Part shown: in pieces, positions 41,986 to 51,460 of the stretch
How positions within the stretch are numbered: position 1 is the first letter of the stretch
How the letters are laid out: the number at the start of each line of letters is the position of its first letter
Source of the DNA: Nocardia vinacea
GTDB taxonomy: Bacteria > Actinomycetota > Actinomycetes > Mycobacteriales > Mycobacteriaceae
DNA: 64,000 nt
NCBI RefSeq assembly: GCF_035920345.1
Contig: NZ_CP109149.1
Coordinates: 248,001-312,000, forward strand
Direction: 5' to 3'
The notes under the pieces: generated by a model
The model's database searches: none
What the model was told of the DNA's origin: nothing
What the model saw: only the letters and a program-made list of their open reading frames with translations
Translations under genes and position numbers: made by a program

Positions 41986-43107
41986 TCAGGAGTGTCGGAG
42001 GGGCGGCCGGTTGTTGCCCAATGCGAGGACCTGGGCTGCGACCTCGTTGATGGCAGGCATGGTGGCCACCTCGGCCGCGACGGCGCGGGCAGCGTCGGCG
42101 AGGCGCGCGTCGGTGATCAAGGTGTGCAGGTGCGCCGCGGTGATCGTTCTTCCCCGCTCCGCGATACCCGCTCCGCGGCGCTGCACCGATACCGCGTTCC
42201 ACCTGCGGTCGCCGGGGGCGGGGGTCGCCAGCTGAGGGATTCCGGCGCGCAGAGCCGCATACACCGAGCCGGCGCCGCCGTGGTTGACCATCGCGGTGCA
42301 GGTCGGGAGTACGGCGTGCAGCGCGATCCACCCGACTGTTCGGACGTTGCCGGGAAGGTTGGTGGCGCGCATGACTGTTCGGTTCGGGCGGACGATAACG
42401 ATATCGGCGTCGACGTCGGGCGCGGCCCGTAGCACCGATCGGAGCATCGCGTCGGGGCCGTCGCCGAGCATGGTGCTTCGGGTTACGACGATGCGTGGTC
42501 GGCGGGGGGAGTCGAGGAGGAATCGTGGCGTGGATGCGCCCGGTGTCGAATACGGGATGTATTGCAGGGGCCAACCCGGGACAGAGACGATGCTGGGCGG
42601 CGCGATCGATAGGGTGGCCGTGCTCGCGGGAATGTCGGCACCGCCGAGCAGCCGCAACAGTTCCCGTCGAATTACGGTGCCGTCGTCCAGCGCGATATTG
42701 TGCAGCACTGTGGGGACGCCGAGGTGGGCCGCGGCGATGGCCGCGGCAGACGCGAAGGGTTCGTGCACCACGATGTCGGGTGTGAACCGGGCCGCCACTC
42801 GAATGAGCTTGTCGATCATGGGTTTGTTGGTGACGGCGAACACGTGGGCGCCGCCGCGGGCGTCGGCCATTCCCGCCGCGGATCGCAGTGCGAGGACGGG
42901 GTGCAAGCCCAATCCCTGTGCGACGGCACGGATGTGGCCGATGCGCGGTGCGACGTCGACAACCGGGACATCGGCGGAAACCGCCGTCGCGGCATCGCCG
43001 CCGGTTGCTACCAGCACCCGGTGCCCCTCCGCACGCAGATGCATAGCAAGAGGCATCATCGGGAACAGATGCCCGATCAGCGGTGTCGCTACGAACATCA
43101 CCCGCAT
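41986..43107 (-). CDS. Glycosyltransferase, UGT/GT1-like (MGT family)
   Basis: 373 residues from ATG 43107. The N-terminal MRVMFVATPLIGHLFPMMPL with the catalytic-type His and the C-terminal nucleotide-sugar site VGWIALHAVLPTCTAMVNHG then GAGSVYAALRAGIPQLATPA are those of GT1 enzymes such as glycopeptidolipid and macrolide glycosyltransferases. It transfers a sugar, usually from an NDP-sugar, to a lipid or natural-product hydroxyl in the cytoplasm. No sugar-biosynthesis or polyketide genes are near, and the upstream neighbour looks broken, so this may be a lone survivor of a larger locus. Confidence 0.88.
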   Translation of the reverse strand: MRVMFVATPLIGHLFPMMPLAMHLRAEGHRVLVATGGDAATAVSADVPVVDVAPRIGHIRAVAQGLGLHPVLALRSAAGMADARGGAHVFAVTNKPMIDKLIRVAARFTPDIVVHEPFASAAAIAAAHLGVPTVLHNIALDDGTVIRRELLRLLGGADIPASTATLSIAPPSIVSVPGWPLQYIPYSTPGASTPRFLLDSPRRPRIVVTRSTMLGDGPDAMLRSVLRAAPDVDADIVIVRPNRTVMRATNLPGNVRTVGWIALHAVLPTCTAMVNHGGAGSVYAALRAGIPQLATPAPGDRRWNAVSVQRRGAGIAERGRTITAAHLHTLITDARLADAARAVAAEVATMPAINEVAAQVLALGNNRPPLRHS

Positions 43108-43424
43108 CGCAGTGCCGCCACTCCGGGGCCGACCGTGCCGGCGTTTGCCGGCGACGCCGCAGCTGCGACAACGCGTTGAAGTCCTTGTAGAAACTCCATC
43201 CTGTCGGCGGCCGCGTGATCGATCACCGCGTGCATCGCCACCACGGCGACCTCCACATGATCATGGTGGTTGCCTATTCCCAGCAGCGCGAGAACCGGCA
43301 CCGCCGGTGCGCCGCAGCAGTTCCGACATGAGGCGCTGCAGGGCGACGCGTTCGACCCGAGCCGCCGACAACACCGCGTCGTCGAAATGCCGGAAATTAC
43401 CACCAGTGCGCACGTGAGCAACAT
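43098..43424 (-). CDS. Hypothetical protein, possibly a C-terminal remnant
   Basis: A 108-residue frame whose end overlaps the glycosyltransferase start by 10 bases. The last 60 residues (LALLGIGNHHDHVEVAVVAM; DHAAADRMEFLQGLQRVVAA) look protein-like and are vaguely like the end of acyltransferase/condensation domains, while the first 40 are Cys/Arg-rich and doubtful. No start or RBS is convincing. I do not recognise the family. Confidence 0.3.
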   Translation of the reverse strand: MLLTCALVVISGISTTRCCRRLGSNASPCSASCRNCCGAPAVPVLALLGIGNHHDHVEVAVVAMHAVIDHAAADRMEFLQGLQRVVAAAASPANAGTVGPGVAALRCG

Positions 43425-44414
43425 TTCTCTCCGGGCGTCAGCCGTGCCGCAAACACCTCGTTCAACGTCAACACGTTATCAGGTGTGACCACAACAATAT
43501 TCACACCCACTGCCTCAGTGGTCCGCCGCAACTCGATGCTGCAGAACGTGTATCTGACGACCGGAAACGGCTCCCATCAGATCAAGCGCTGGAAAGACAT
43601 CCGTGATGTGACGGTCCATGATTCGCTGGCGCGACACGCTGGTTTCTTAGGATTCTCTCAGCTGAACCCGAATTGAAACCCCCACAAGCCCCTACCGGCG
43701 GTTTTGCGTCGATTTTGCCCGACACGTCACCCGCTCTACGTACATAACCGCAGGTAGATCGGGTGACGTGACGTACTGTCTGTGTCCGGAGGGGGACACA
43801 TGCGCACCTGCGGAAATAGGTCGACTACATGCATTCGGTGGGATCCGAGAGGTCGGCTGACGCGGAGGGCTCAAGAGCCTCGTCGGGAACGCGAATCGGC
43901 CTGCCGAGTGGCACTACGCGATGGAGCATCGGTGGTCGTGGAGGCCAACACCTCTGGCTGATGGACGAGTTCGTCGGCTGCGGGAAGCGGCGCGTACTGG
44001 TCAACACGGAGAAGATTTCGCAGAACGGGATCCGATACCTGCTGCCGCTGATCACCGGTCGCACGAAATGCAGTCGAACAGACGGCATCGCGCTAGGGCG
44101 TACTCGCCACACCGCGCGTGCAGACGCAAGTACAGGCTCGGCAGCTGGATCCCTACATCCTCGCTTGGCGATAACGATTCAAATGGGATCAGGATCACGA
44201 CGCACGCCGACCATCTGCCATTCTTGCTGTCGCATTGCGAGCGAGTCGGAATCGCAACGGGCGAACCGCAACTGACTCACGGCGAGACGTATGGAGCCCG
44301 ATCTGGCTGCGATGAGCGGAAGCTGTTCGGGGTGTTCAGAGGTCCGGTGATCGCGTCTACGGATCGATTGCCTTCTCTAGTATGGATGTGAACTGGCGAC
44401 GGGGGGTTCGTGGC
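43425..44414. other. Intergenic region, no convincing gene
   Basis: Nearly 1 kb with lower GC than the neighbours and only short frames on both strands; none shows a domain I can name. Given the decayed genes that follow, this could be eroded coding DNA, for instance of a partner of the S-4TM gene. Confidence 0.4.
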
Positions 44415-45100
44415 ATGGGTGAAGCGGTGGGGGAGCAGTCGATTCCGCGTGGTGTACCGGCTCGTCCGATTCGCGTACGGCAGTTGAACGATGATGCCGT
44501 ACGGCTACAGCGGGCAGCGGTCGGGAGCCAGCGCCGTGGCCAGTCGATCGAAATGATCCGTATCGGTGTGGCGGCGCTGTTGGCCGTTGGTGGGGTAGTT
44601 GTGACGGCGTGGGGCCACGGCACGGTGGGGGATGCTGATCCTGGGCGCGTCGTGCTTCCTGGTATCTGTATCCCTGCTCGAGGCCGCCGCGCGCGGCGCG
44701 TCACGGGAGCGTGCGCTCCTGCAGGAAATGTTCGACACCTTGGTCTTTCATCTCCCCTGGCGCTCGACGGTGGCGGGCGAACCGGTCGCACAACACGACG
44801 TCGCGCGGTTGGCCCGCGGTGTCGTGCCCGGCAGCCGTGCGGATCAGTGGGATCACGGAGGGTTGGTACGACTCGGTGGAAGGCGTTCACCACCCTTATG
44901 ACGTGCTGATCGCGCAGGAACAGAATCTCGGCTGGGATGCCCGGTTGCGTATGCGCTACGCCGTACTGATCCTCGCGGTCGTGATCGGCTGGACGATGTT
45001 GGGTCTCGTGCTCGGACTCGTGACACCTGACACGACGGTCGTGGCGTGGGCGAGGCGGCATCGGGTTCTGTCGGTTGGTTCGGTTTCGGTTTGTTGTCTG
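44415..45100 (+). pseudogene. S-4TM family effector, broken by two frameshifts
   Basis: Three frames in succession carry one protein. Frame 1 from ATG 44415 has EQSIPRGVPARPIRVRQLND and a first TM (IGVAALLAVGGVVVTAW). Frame 2 from about 44625 has a second TM (MLILGASCFLVSVSLLE) and the family hallmark ALLQEMFDTLVFHLPWRST. Frame 3 from about 44845 has ITEGWYDSVEGVHHPYDVLI, AQEQNLGWDARLRMRYAVLI and two more TMs. The order and the F-D-T-x-x-F-x-LPW and Q-x-NLGWDARLR motifs are those of S-4TM proteins, predicted pore effectors paired with SMODS/SLOG nucleotide sensors in bacterial defence. The first break lies in a run of G at about 44618; the C-terminus is lost. Confidence 0.65.
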
Positions 45101-45299
45101 GTTCAAATGTGTTGTGGCCGACGTGGAATCGTTGGTCGAGGGCTGCTCTGGATGGTGCCGGTCGCGGACCAAGTGGCAGTACCTCCTGTAGGCGCGTGCG
45201 AACCGGCACAAAGTACACACGACACAGGAGACGACCACACCCCACGGGAGACACTGCCTTTCACCGCCCCTGACCAACGCCCCTGGGAGATCAGCGTAC

Positions 45300-45430
45300 G
45301 GCGAAGCGTGCCAGCGCCCGTTGACGGCCGCGCCGGCGCGGCGGAGTTCGGCACTGACCCCTGCAGATCTCGATCCCCCTCAGTGCCTCATTCGGCTACT
45401 GGAGAAGGGAAGCAAAGAGCGCTGGCGACC
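45300..45430 (+). pseudogene. Integrase-like scrap
   Basis: In one frame the sequence reads ALTPADLDPPQCLIRLLEKG and then SKERWRPVTPS. This is the pattern of tyrosine recombinases around the (L)-x-x-x-D-(I/L)-D...(G)KG-x-KER-x-x-P segment. The catalytic Arg region before it and everything after are absent. The short length makes this uncertain. Other parts of 45101-45523 show nothing. Confidence 0.35.
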
Positions 45431-45523
45431 GGTGACCCCGTCGCTCAATGGACGCACTGGTGCAGCAATATCCGAGACAACACGGCTCGACCTGCCCAAC
45501 ACTTCTCCGACTATCGATCGGGA

Positions 45524-45814
45524 TCACGGCGGACAGCCCGGCAGCGGCTCACCGTCAGAAGTCGAGGGAAAGTCGGAGTCCGAACCCGTAACCGCCCCCG
45601 CAGCCGGCGGGAAGGCCTGCCGCAGTTGGTCCACTTCAGCTCTGTCGCAGGGCATCTCGCTGAGAATGTGCCAGAGTTTTTCGAGGAACCGCCATGGACG
45701 CATGCCGAATTTGATGAAGGTCTCGTCCTCGGGGACACCACCGAACGGTGCCCAGATGCGGGCGAAAGCGAGGATGTCCTCTACATCTCTTGCCTGTTTG
45801 CTGAGCTGTTTCAC
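45524..45814 (-). CDS. DUF3263-like small helix-turn-helix protein
   Basis: 96 residues from GTG 45814 as the most plausible start; the frame remains open to 46156 and the true start may lie further upstream. The segment DVEDILAFARIWAPFGGVPE then DETFIKFGMRPWRFLEKLWH resembles actinobacterial DUF3263 proteins (ILAFE-x-x-W...FGMS-x-x-RYYQ-x-L), a short predicted DNA-binding fold often near mobile or regulatory islands. Tail is Pro/Ser-rich. Function unknown. Confidence 0.5.
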   Translation of the reverse strand: MKQLSKQARDVEDILAFARIWAPFGGVPEDETFIKFGMRPWRFLEKLWHILSEMPCDRAEVDQLRQAFPPAAGAVTGSDSDFPSTSDGEPLPGCPP

Positions 45815-46231
45815 ACGACGGCGTTCGATGTCCTGTCGTCGTTCGACACCGTCGACGGTAGCGGCGGATATCGGACTCCACCGGATCGAATCCGCTCGGT
45901 ACCGTGTGGCCCGGTTGACCCGGGGTTCCTCCCCGGTATGCCCCCTTGTTGGATATAGCCATTGATTTCTCTGTCCGGGAGTGCGGGTTTGCGTTCGAGG
46001 CCTGACCGGCGAGGTTGATCGGCTCACTAGCAGGCCGCAGGGTTGTTGTGACCAGTGTGTCCGCGGACGACCCGCGCTGGGAGTCGTGCGAGTTGCACTG
46101 GCAGCGCAATCGTTCATGGAATGCGGGTGGAAGGGTCGGCGGTCGGGGGTAGGCACCCGCCCGCCTGGACTGTGTGCGTTCAGGATCGGTGCCGGTCCTG
46201 AACGGGTTCGGGGGCATGATTGTGAGTCTGT
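45815..46231. other. Intergenic region downstream of the aspartase gene
   Basis: No gene recognised except the possible 5' extension of the DUF3263-like frame. Contains the aspartase terminator at 46176-46203. Confidence 0.4.
46176..46203 (-). terminator. Terminator of the aspartase-oxidase operon
   Basis: CGTTCAGGA and TCCTGAACG, extended by an inner CGG/CCG pair, form a hairpin 29 bases after the aspartase stop. Confidence 0.6.
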
Positions 46232-47773
46232 TCAGTGCCGTCCATCGGTATTCGGCGGCGAAGTCACAACGTGGGGGCGCGCTTGTTGCTCGGCTGGCAG
46301 AGAGTCAGGGCCTGGCACCGCAGTAGGCGGCGGATGCGTGGCGTGGGCTTGTGGATTGGCCAGGCGCTCGGGGCGCAGGATCTCGTCGAGTTCAGCGGCG
46401 GTGAGCAGTCCGCTCTCGAGCACCAGGGAGGTGACGCTCCGGCCTTCGGCCAGGGCATGGCGGGCGATGGATGTTGCTGCGTCGTACCCGATCAGGGGGT
46501 TGAGGACGGTGACAACTCCGATGCTCGCTTCGACCTGGGAGCGCAGGAATTCCTTGTTCGCGGTGATCCCGTCGATGCAGTGGTCGGCCAGGCTGGTGCA
46601 TGCCGCGGTAAGAGAGGCCAGGCTGGCGAACAATGAGCGCGCAATGATCGGTTCGAAGGCGTTCAGCTGCAGTTGCCCGGCCTCGGCCGCCATGGTGACG
46701 GTGAGGTCGTAGCCGATGACTTCGAACGCCACCTGGTTGACCACTTCCGGGATGACCGGGTTGACCTTTCCGGGCATGATGCTCGATCCCGCCTGTCGTG
46801 GCGGGAGGTTGATCTCGGCGAAGCCCGCCCGGGGTCCGGAGGACAGCAGCCGCAGGTCGTTGCAGATCTTCGACAGCTTCACCGCGACTCGTTTGAGCAT
46901 CCCCGAGAACAGCACGAAGACTCCGCAGTCCTGGGTGGCTTCCACCAGGTTGCCGGCCGTCACCAGCGGCAGCCCGGTGATTCGTTGCAGGTGGATGCAC
47001 GCTTGGGCGGCGTAGTCGGGATGGGTGTTGAGGCCGGTGCCGATGGCGGTCGCGCCCAGATTGATCTCGTGCAGGTGCACCAGGGCTTCGCGGATCCGGC
47101 GTTCGTCTTCATCGACCATCACCGCGTAGGTGCTGAATTCCTGGCCGAGGGTCATGGGCACGGCATCCTGCAGCTGGGTTCTGCCGACCTTCACCACGTC
47201 GTCGAACTCGATTGCCTTGCGCGCCAGGGCCAGGCGAAGATGACCCATCGCGGCCAACAACTGTTGGGTGCCCTGGATGGTCGCGATCCGAATCGCGGTG
47301 GGATAGACGTCGTTGGTGGATTGGCCCATGTTCACGTCGCCGTTGGGGTGAATCCGGGAGTACTCGCCCTTGTCGAACCCGAGGAGCTCTAGCGCGCGGT
47401 TGGCGATAACCTCGTTGGCGTTCATGTTCGTCGAGGTGCCGGCGCCACCCTGGATGACATCGACGACGAACTGGTCCAGCAGGCGGCCCTGTTCGATGTC
47501 CTGGCAGGCCTTTCCGATGGCGTCCTTCTTCACCATGTCTATCAGGCCCAGATCGAAGTTGGTCAGTACTGCTGCGTGCTTGATCTGTGCGAGTGCCTTG
47601 ACGAGCAGTGGATACGAGCAGATCTGCGTACCGGTGATCGCGAAGTTCTCTACCGCGCGCAGCGTCTGGATTCCCCAGTAGGCGGCGGCCGGGACTTCGC
47701 GGGTACCCATGAAGTCTGTCTCGATCCTGCCTTTATCGGCTTCCAGCAGGAACGGTGCGGTCATGTCTGCCAT
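46232..47773 (-). CDS. aspA: Aspartate ammonia-lyase
   Basis: 513 residues from ATG 47773. Deaminates L-aspartate to fumarate and ammonia. Family signature GSSIMPGKVNP-type (AGSSIMPGKVNPVIPEVVNQ, holding the flexible loop with catalytic Ser) and GGAGTSTNMNANEVIANRAL, HPNGDVNMGQSTNDVYPTA are intact; the TSTNMNANEV form is aspartase-like rather than fumarase-like. About 35 extra Pro-rich residues close the C-terminus. Last gene of the minus-strand run that starts at the HAD gene; it would drain aspartate produced by transamination to the TCA cycle. Confidence 0.92.
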   Translation of the reverse strand: MADMTAPFLLEADKGRIETDFMGTREVPAAAYWGIQTLRAVENFAITGTQICSYPLLVKALAQIKHAAVLTNFDLGLIDMVKKDAIGKACQDIEQGRLLDQFVVDVIQGGAGTSTNMNANEVIANRALELLGFDKGEYSRIHPNGDVNMGQSTNDVYPTAIRIATIQGTQQLLAAMGHLRLALARKAIEFDDVVKVGRTQLQDAVPMTLGQEFSTYAVMVDEDERRIREALVHLHEINLGATAIGTGLNTHPDYAAQACIHLQRITGLPLVTAGNLVEATQDCGVFVLFSGMLKRVAVKLSKICNDLRLLSSGPRAGFAEINLPPRQAGSSIMPGKVNPVIPEVVNQVAFEVIGYDLTVTMAAEAGQLQLNAFEPIIARSLFASLASLTAACTSLADHCIDGITANKEFLRSQVEASIGVVTVLNPLIGYDAATSIARHALAEGRSVTSLVLESGLLTAAELDEILRPERLANPQAHATHPPPTAVPGPDSLPAEQQARPHVVTSPPNTDGRH

Positions 47774-47830
47774 GGCTCTCGGTTCTCGCGATAGTGGTCT
47801 CGAGTGAGTGGGATCAGCAAAGTGCAAAAT

Positions 47831-48814
47831 TCAGGAAGCGGTGACGAATCCGAGCGTCTTGTCCACGATATTTTCCAGTGGTTCGCCGCGGCAGAACCGC
47901 CGCAAATTGTCGACGAAGAGTCGGCCGAGATCATCCAGGTAGTCCTCGGTGTCTCCGCTCATGTGCGGGGTGATGATGACGTTGTCCATGCCCCACAGAC
48001 CGTGTTCGTCGGGCAACGGCTCGGGATCCACGACGTCGAGGGCGGCACCGGCAATCGAGCCCGATGCCAAGGCTTCCGTCAGGGCGCAGGTATCGACGAG
48101 TTCCCCACGCCCGACGTTGATCAGGCGGGCGGTCGGTGACATCGCAGCCAGCACGTTTGCGCTGACCAAACCCCTGGTCTCGGCGGTCAGCGGCGCTGCT
48201 GAGACGAGGTAGTCGTAGTCACCGACAATCCGGGTCAGGTCTTTCGAGGAGTGGATTCGATGGAAATCGTCGTCACCGGCCCGGCTGGAGCGGCCTGCGC
48301 CATTGACTTCCATACCCACGGCACGAAAGAGACGGGCGATTTCGCGTCCGATGGAGCCGGTACCGACCACCAGCGCGGACTGACCCCGGATCTTGCGGGT
48401 GACCCGGTGTTGCCAGCGGTGTTGCTGCTGCAGCCGGAACGAGGTCTGCGCATCCTTGGCCATGTCCAGGACGAATCCGAGCGCGAACTCGGCGATGGCC
48501 CGGCTCAGAACGCCTCGGGAGTTGGTGTAGACGATGTCGCTGCGGATCAGTTCGTCGAACAGGAGTTGACTCACCCCCGCCGCCGAGACATGGACCCACT
48601 GCACGGACTTCGCGGCAACCCAGTTCTCGTGGAGCGCCGGTGAGAACGAGTGCCACTGGTACAGCACGTCCGCGCCGTCGAGAGCCTCGGCGAGACCGTC
48701 TGCTGTGGTCAGCCGAACGTTGGCGATCTCCTCGATCTCCGCCAACCGGGGCGGCAAAGCCTCCCGGTAGAGGACGGCGACGACCGGCCGGATGCCCTCC
48801 GTAGCCGTGGTCAT
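47831..48814 (-). CDS. D-2-hydroxyacid dehydrogenase (NAD-binding)
   Basis: 327 residues from ATG 48814; its start overlaps the stop of the tartrate-dehydrogenase-type gene (ATGA). Rossmann motif ALVVGTGSIGREIARLFRAV; catalytic Arg in INVGRGELVDTCAL, Glu in DVVDPEPLPDEHG and His in VIITPHMSGDTEDY are all present. Interconverts a 2-keto acid and a D-2-hydroxy acid. In this operon it may reduce or oxidise a keto acid left after amine removal (inference). Confidence 0.9.
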   Translation of the reverse strand: MTTATEGIRPVVAVLYREALPPRLAEIEEIANVRLTTADGLAEALDGADVLYQWHSFSPALHENWVAAKSVQWVHVSAAGVSQLLFDELIRSDIVYTNSRGVLSRAIAEFALGFVLDMAKDAQTSFRLQQQHRWQHRVTRKIRGQSALVVGTGSIGREIARLFRAVGMEVNGAGRSSRAGDDDFHRIHSSKDLTRIVGDYDYLVSAAPLTAETRGLVSANVLAAMSPTARLINVGRGELVDTCALTEALASGSIAGAALDVVDPEPLPDEHGLWGMDNVIITPHMSGDTEDYLDDLGRLFVDNLRRFCRGEPLENIVDKTLGFVTAS

Positions 48815-49908
48815 GGAACCGGTGATGGCGTGGGGTCCGCCTGGCTCGCGGCGAGGGTATCGATGGCGGACAGGACCGCGGACGTGAACTCGGCCGTCGA
48901 CGACGTTCCACCGATATCGCGGGTGCCGAAGCCCTCGCGCAGGGCTGACTCGAACGCGGCCTGCAGATGGTCGGCGGCCTCGGTGTGGCCGAGGTGCTCG
49001 AGCATCATCGCTCCCGACCAGATCTGTCCCACGGGGTTGGCCAGGCCCTTGCCGGCGATGTCTGGTGCCGACCCGTGCACCGGCTCGAACAGGGACGGGA
49101 AGTCGCCCTCGGGATTCAGGTTGGCGCTGGGCGCCAACCCGATCGAGCCGGTGACGGAACTTCCGAGATCCGAAAGGATGTCACCGAACAGGTTCGATGC
49201 GACGATGACGTCGAAGGTCCATGGCCTGAGCACAAGATGTGCCGCCAGAGCGTCCACGAGCTCGCTGGTCAGGTTCACCTCGGGGTAGAAGAGCCGGGCC
49301 GTTTCCTCAACGACTTCGTCCCAGAACGGCATGGTGTGCACGATGCCGTTGCTCTTGGTGGCGGACGTCAGGTGCCCCCGGCGGGAGGCCGCCAGACCGG
49401 CGGCGTAGCGGGTGATCCGGGTAACCCCGAGTCGGGTGAAGATGGTTTCCTGCACGGCGCTTTCATGCGGCAGCCCTCGGTACATTCGGCCGCCGACCTC
49501 CGAATATTCTCCTTCGTTGTTTTCTCGCACGATGAGCAGATCGACGGGGTGCTTGGCCGCCAGCGGTGAGGTGACACCGTCCAGGGTTTTTACCGGCCGA
49601 AGGTTGATGTACTGCTGGAATTCCCGGCGGATGGGGATCAACAAGCCCCACAGCGACTCGGCGTCCGACACCTCGGGTGAACCCACCGCTCCCAGGAAGA
49701 TCGCGTGGTGCGCGGAGAGCTGATCGAGGCCGTCGACGGGCATCATCCGGCCGTGCTGGAGGTAGTAATCCGATCCCCAGTCGAAGTACGTGAACTCCAG
49801 GTCGAGCGAGTGCACCTCCGCGATCCGGTCGAGACAGGCGATGGCAGCCGGGACCACCTCTTTCCCGATGCCGTCTCCGGCGATGACCGCGATCTTGTGT
49901 GTGCTCAT
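48811..49908 (-). CDS. Tartrate/D-malate dehydrogenase-type isocitrate dehydrogenase family protein
   Basis: 365 residues from ATG 49908, overlapping the aldehyde dehydrogenase stop. IAVIAGDGIGKEVVPAAIAC starts the fold; LLIVRENNEGEYSEVGGRMY binds the C4-C5 part of the substrate and resembles tartrate/D-malate enzymes (TtuC/DmlA) more than isopropylmalate dehydrogenase; VASNLFGDILSDLGSSVTGS gives the metal-binding Asp residues; FEPVHGSAPDIAGKGLANP is the coenzyme loop. Carries out oxidative decarboxylation of a 2-hydroxyacid with NAD and Mn. Exact substrate not determinable. Confidence 0.88.
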   Translation of the reverse strand: MSTHKIAVIAGDGIGKEVVPAAIACLDRIAEVHSLDLEFTYFDWGSDYYLQHGRMMPVDGLDQLSAHHAIFLGAVGSPEVSDAESLWGLLIPIRREFQQYINLRPVKTLDGVTSPLAAKHPVDLLIVRENNEGEYSEVGGRMYRGLPHESAVQETIFTRLGVTRITRYAAGLAASRRGHLTSATKSNGIVHTMPFWDEVVEETARLFYPEVNLTSELVDALAAHLVLRPWTFDVIVASNLFGDILSDLGSSVTGSIGLAPSANLNPEGDFPSLFEPVHGSAPDIAGKGLANPVGQIWSGAMMLEHLGHTEAADHLQAAFESALREGFGTRDIGGTSSTAEFTSAVLSAIDTLAASQADPTPSPVP

Positions 49909-51443
49909 GGTGTGGTCCGCTCCGGCAGGCCGCCCAACAGTTGCCAGGATGCCCCCGATTCTCCGAGGTTGACAATGGTGTTCTTGGGTTCGGTCATCGC
50001 GTGGACGGCGTACCGCACCCCTTCGCGGCCGATGCCGGACTTCTTGAAGCCGCCGAAGGGCATCGAATCGATGCGAACATCGCTGGTCTCGTTGATGACC
50101 ACGGCGCCGACGTGCAGGTTCTCGGCCATGGCCAGGGCCAGATCCATCGACTGGGTGAAGATGCCCGCTTGCAGTCCGTACTCGGAGTCGTTGGCGGCGT
50201 GGACGGCGTCGGAAACCTCGACGAACGGCAGGATGGTCACGACCGGACCGAACACCTCGTCGCGGAGCACCCGGCACGCCGCTGGCACACCGGTCAGGAC
50301 TGTCGGTTCATAGAAGGCGCCCCGCCGTTGCCCTCCCACGTGGAGCGACGCCCCCGCAGCGACGGCCTCGTCCACCCACTCCTCGACACGCCGGGCCTCG
50401 GCCTCGGAAATGAGCGGACCGACATCGGTGCCGCGGTCGAACTTCGGACCGGTCCGCAGCGCCCGCGTGCCCCGGGTCACCTCCGCGACGACCCGCTCGA
50501 ACAGCGAGGTGTGCACGTACACCCGTTGCACCGACAGGCAGTTCTGCCCGGCGACTCCGAAAGCCCCGGCGACGATCGCGTCAGCGGCGGAGACCGCATC
50601 GGCATCGGCGCAGACGATCGTGGCATTGTTGCCGCCGAGTTCGGAGAGGATCTTCTTGGCCCCGGCGGTAGCGGCGATCCGTTCGGCTGTCCGGGGTCCG
50701 CCGGTGAAGGAGATCAGGTCGATCTGCTCGTCGGTCACGAGCGCTTCGGCCACACCGGGACCGCTGACGATGGCCGCAATCCGGCCCGATGGGACTCCCG
50801 CCTCGAGCAGCAATTGAACCAGCGCCAGCCCGCTCAGCGGGGTCCGCTCGGAGGGCTTGAGGACCACACCGTTGCCGGCGATCAAGGCCGGACCCAGCTT
50901 GTGCGCGACCAGGTTCAGGGGATCGTTGAACGGTGTGATCGCCGCGACGATGCCCACCGGTTTGCGGCTATACCAGCCGATCTTGTTCCCGGTCGCGGTG
51001 CTGTCGTCGAAGTCCAGGGTCGATCCGGACAGTTCATTCGACGCGGCTGCCGAGAGTCGCAGGGTCTCGATGCAGCGGAGGACCTCACGTTCCGCCTCGG
51101 TGATGGTCTTGCTGCTTTCGGCGGCAATGATGGCGGCGAACCGCGCGGACTGCTCGCCGAGCAGCCGGGTTGCCTTCTCGAGCGCCTGCCGGCGCGAACG
51201 CAGCGGCCACGGCTCGGCCCGCAGGTGACGGTGGATGTGGGCGATCGCGCGCCGCACGTCCTGCGCTGTCGAGGAGCACACCCGGCCGACCAGAGTCCCA
51301 TCCTCGGGATCGCGCACGTCCAGCGTCAGGTCGGCGGACTGCCATTGGCCTTCGACGAACGCACCTCCGGGCAGAACCGGGGTCTCCGACCGACGGGCAT
51401 CTGGCTCCGGGCGCGCGTCAACGACAATTGTGGATGCGAGCAT
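49905..51443 (-). CDS. Aldehyde dehydrogenase
   Basis: 512 residues from ATG 51443; the longer open frame to 52007 overlaps the oxidase gene and is rejected. NAD-dependent ALDH: AAITPFNDPLNLVAHKLGPA, SFTGGPRTAERIA in the coenzyme site, catalytic Glu in LSELGGNNATIV and Cys in GQNCLSVQRVYVH. The NDPLNL and GGPRT variants place it near phosphonoformaldehyde/glyceraldehyde-type ALDHs rather than betaine ALDH. It would oxidise the aldehyde released by the neighbouring FAD oxidase. Overlaps (ATGA) the next gene. Confidence 0.9.
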   Translation of the reverse strand: MLASTIVVDARPEPDARRSETPVLPGGAFVEGQWQSADLTLDVRDPEDGTLVGRVCSSTAQDVRRAIAHIHRHLRAEPWPLRSRRQALEKATRLLGEQSARFAAIIAAESSKTITEAEREVLRCIETLRLSAAASNELSGSTLDFDDSTATGNKIGWYSRKPVGIVAAITPFNDPLNLVAHKLGPALIAGNGVVLKPSERTPLSGLALVQLLLEAGVPSGRIAAIVSGPGVAEALVTDEQIDLISFTGGPRTAERIAATAGAKKILSELGGNNATIVCADADAVSAADAIVAGAFGVAGQNCLSVQRVYVHTSLFERVVAEVTRGTRALRTGPKFDRGTDVGPLISEAEARRVEEWVDEAVAAGASLHVGGQRRGAFYEPTVLTGVPAACRVLRDEVFGPVVTILPFVEVSDAVHAANDSEYGLQAGIFTQSMDLALAMAENLHVGAVVINETSDVRIDSMPFGGFKKSGIGREGVRYAVHAMTEPKNTIVNLGESGASWQLLGGLPERTTP

Positions 51444-51460
51444 GAGTGTGCCTACCCTGC

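Noticed and set aside
41786..43171. 461-codon frame overlapping the glycosyltransferase
   Set aside because: Arg/Pro-rich frame-shifted shadow; the GT1 motifs are in the other frame.
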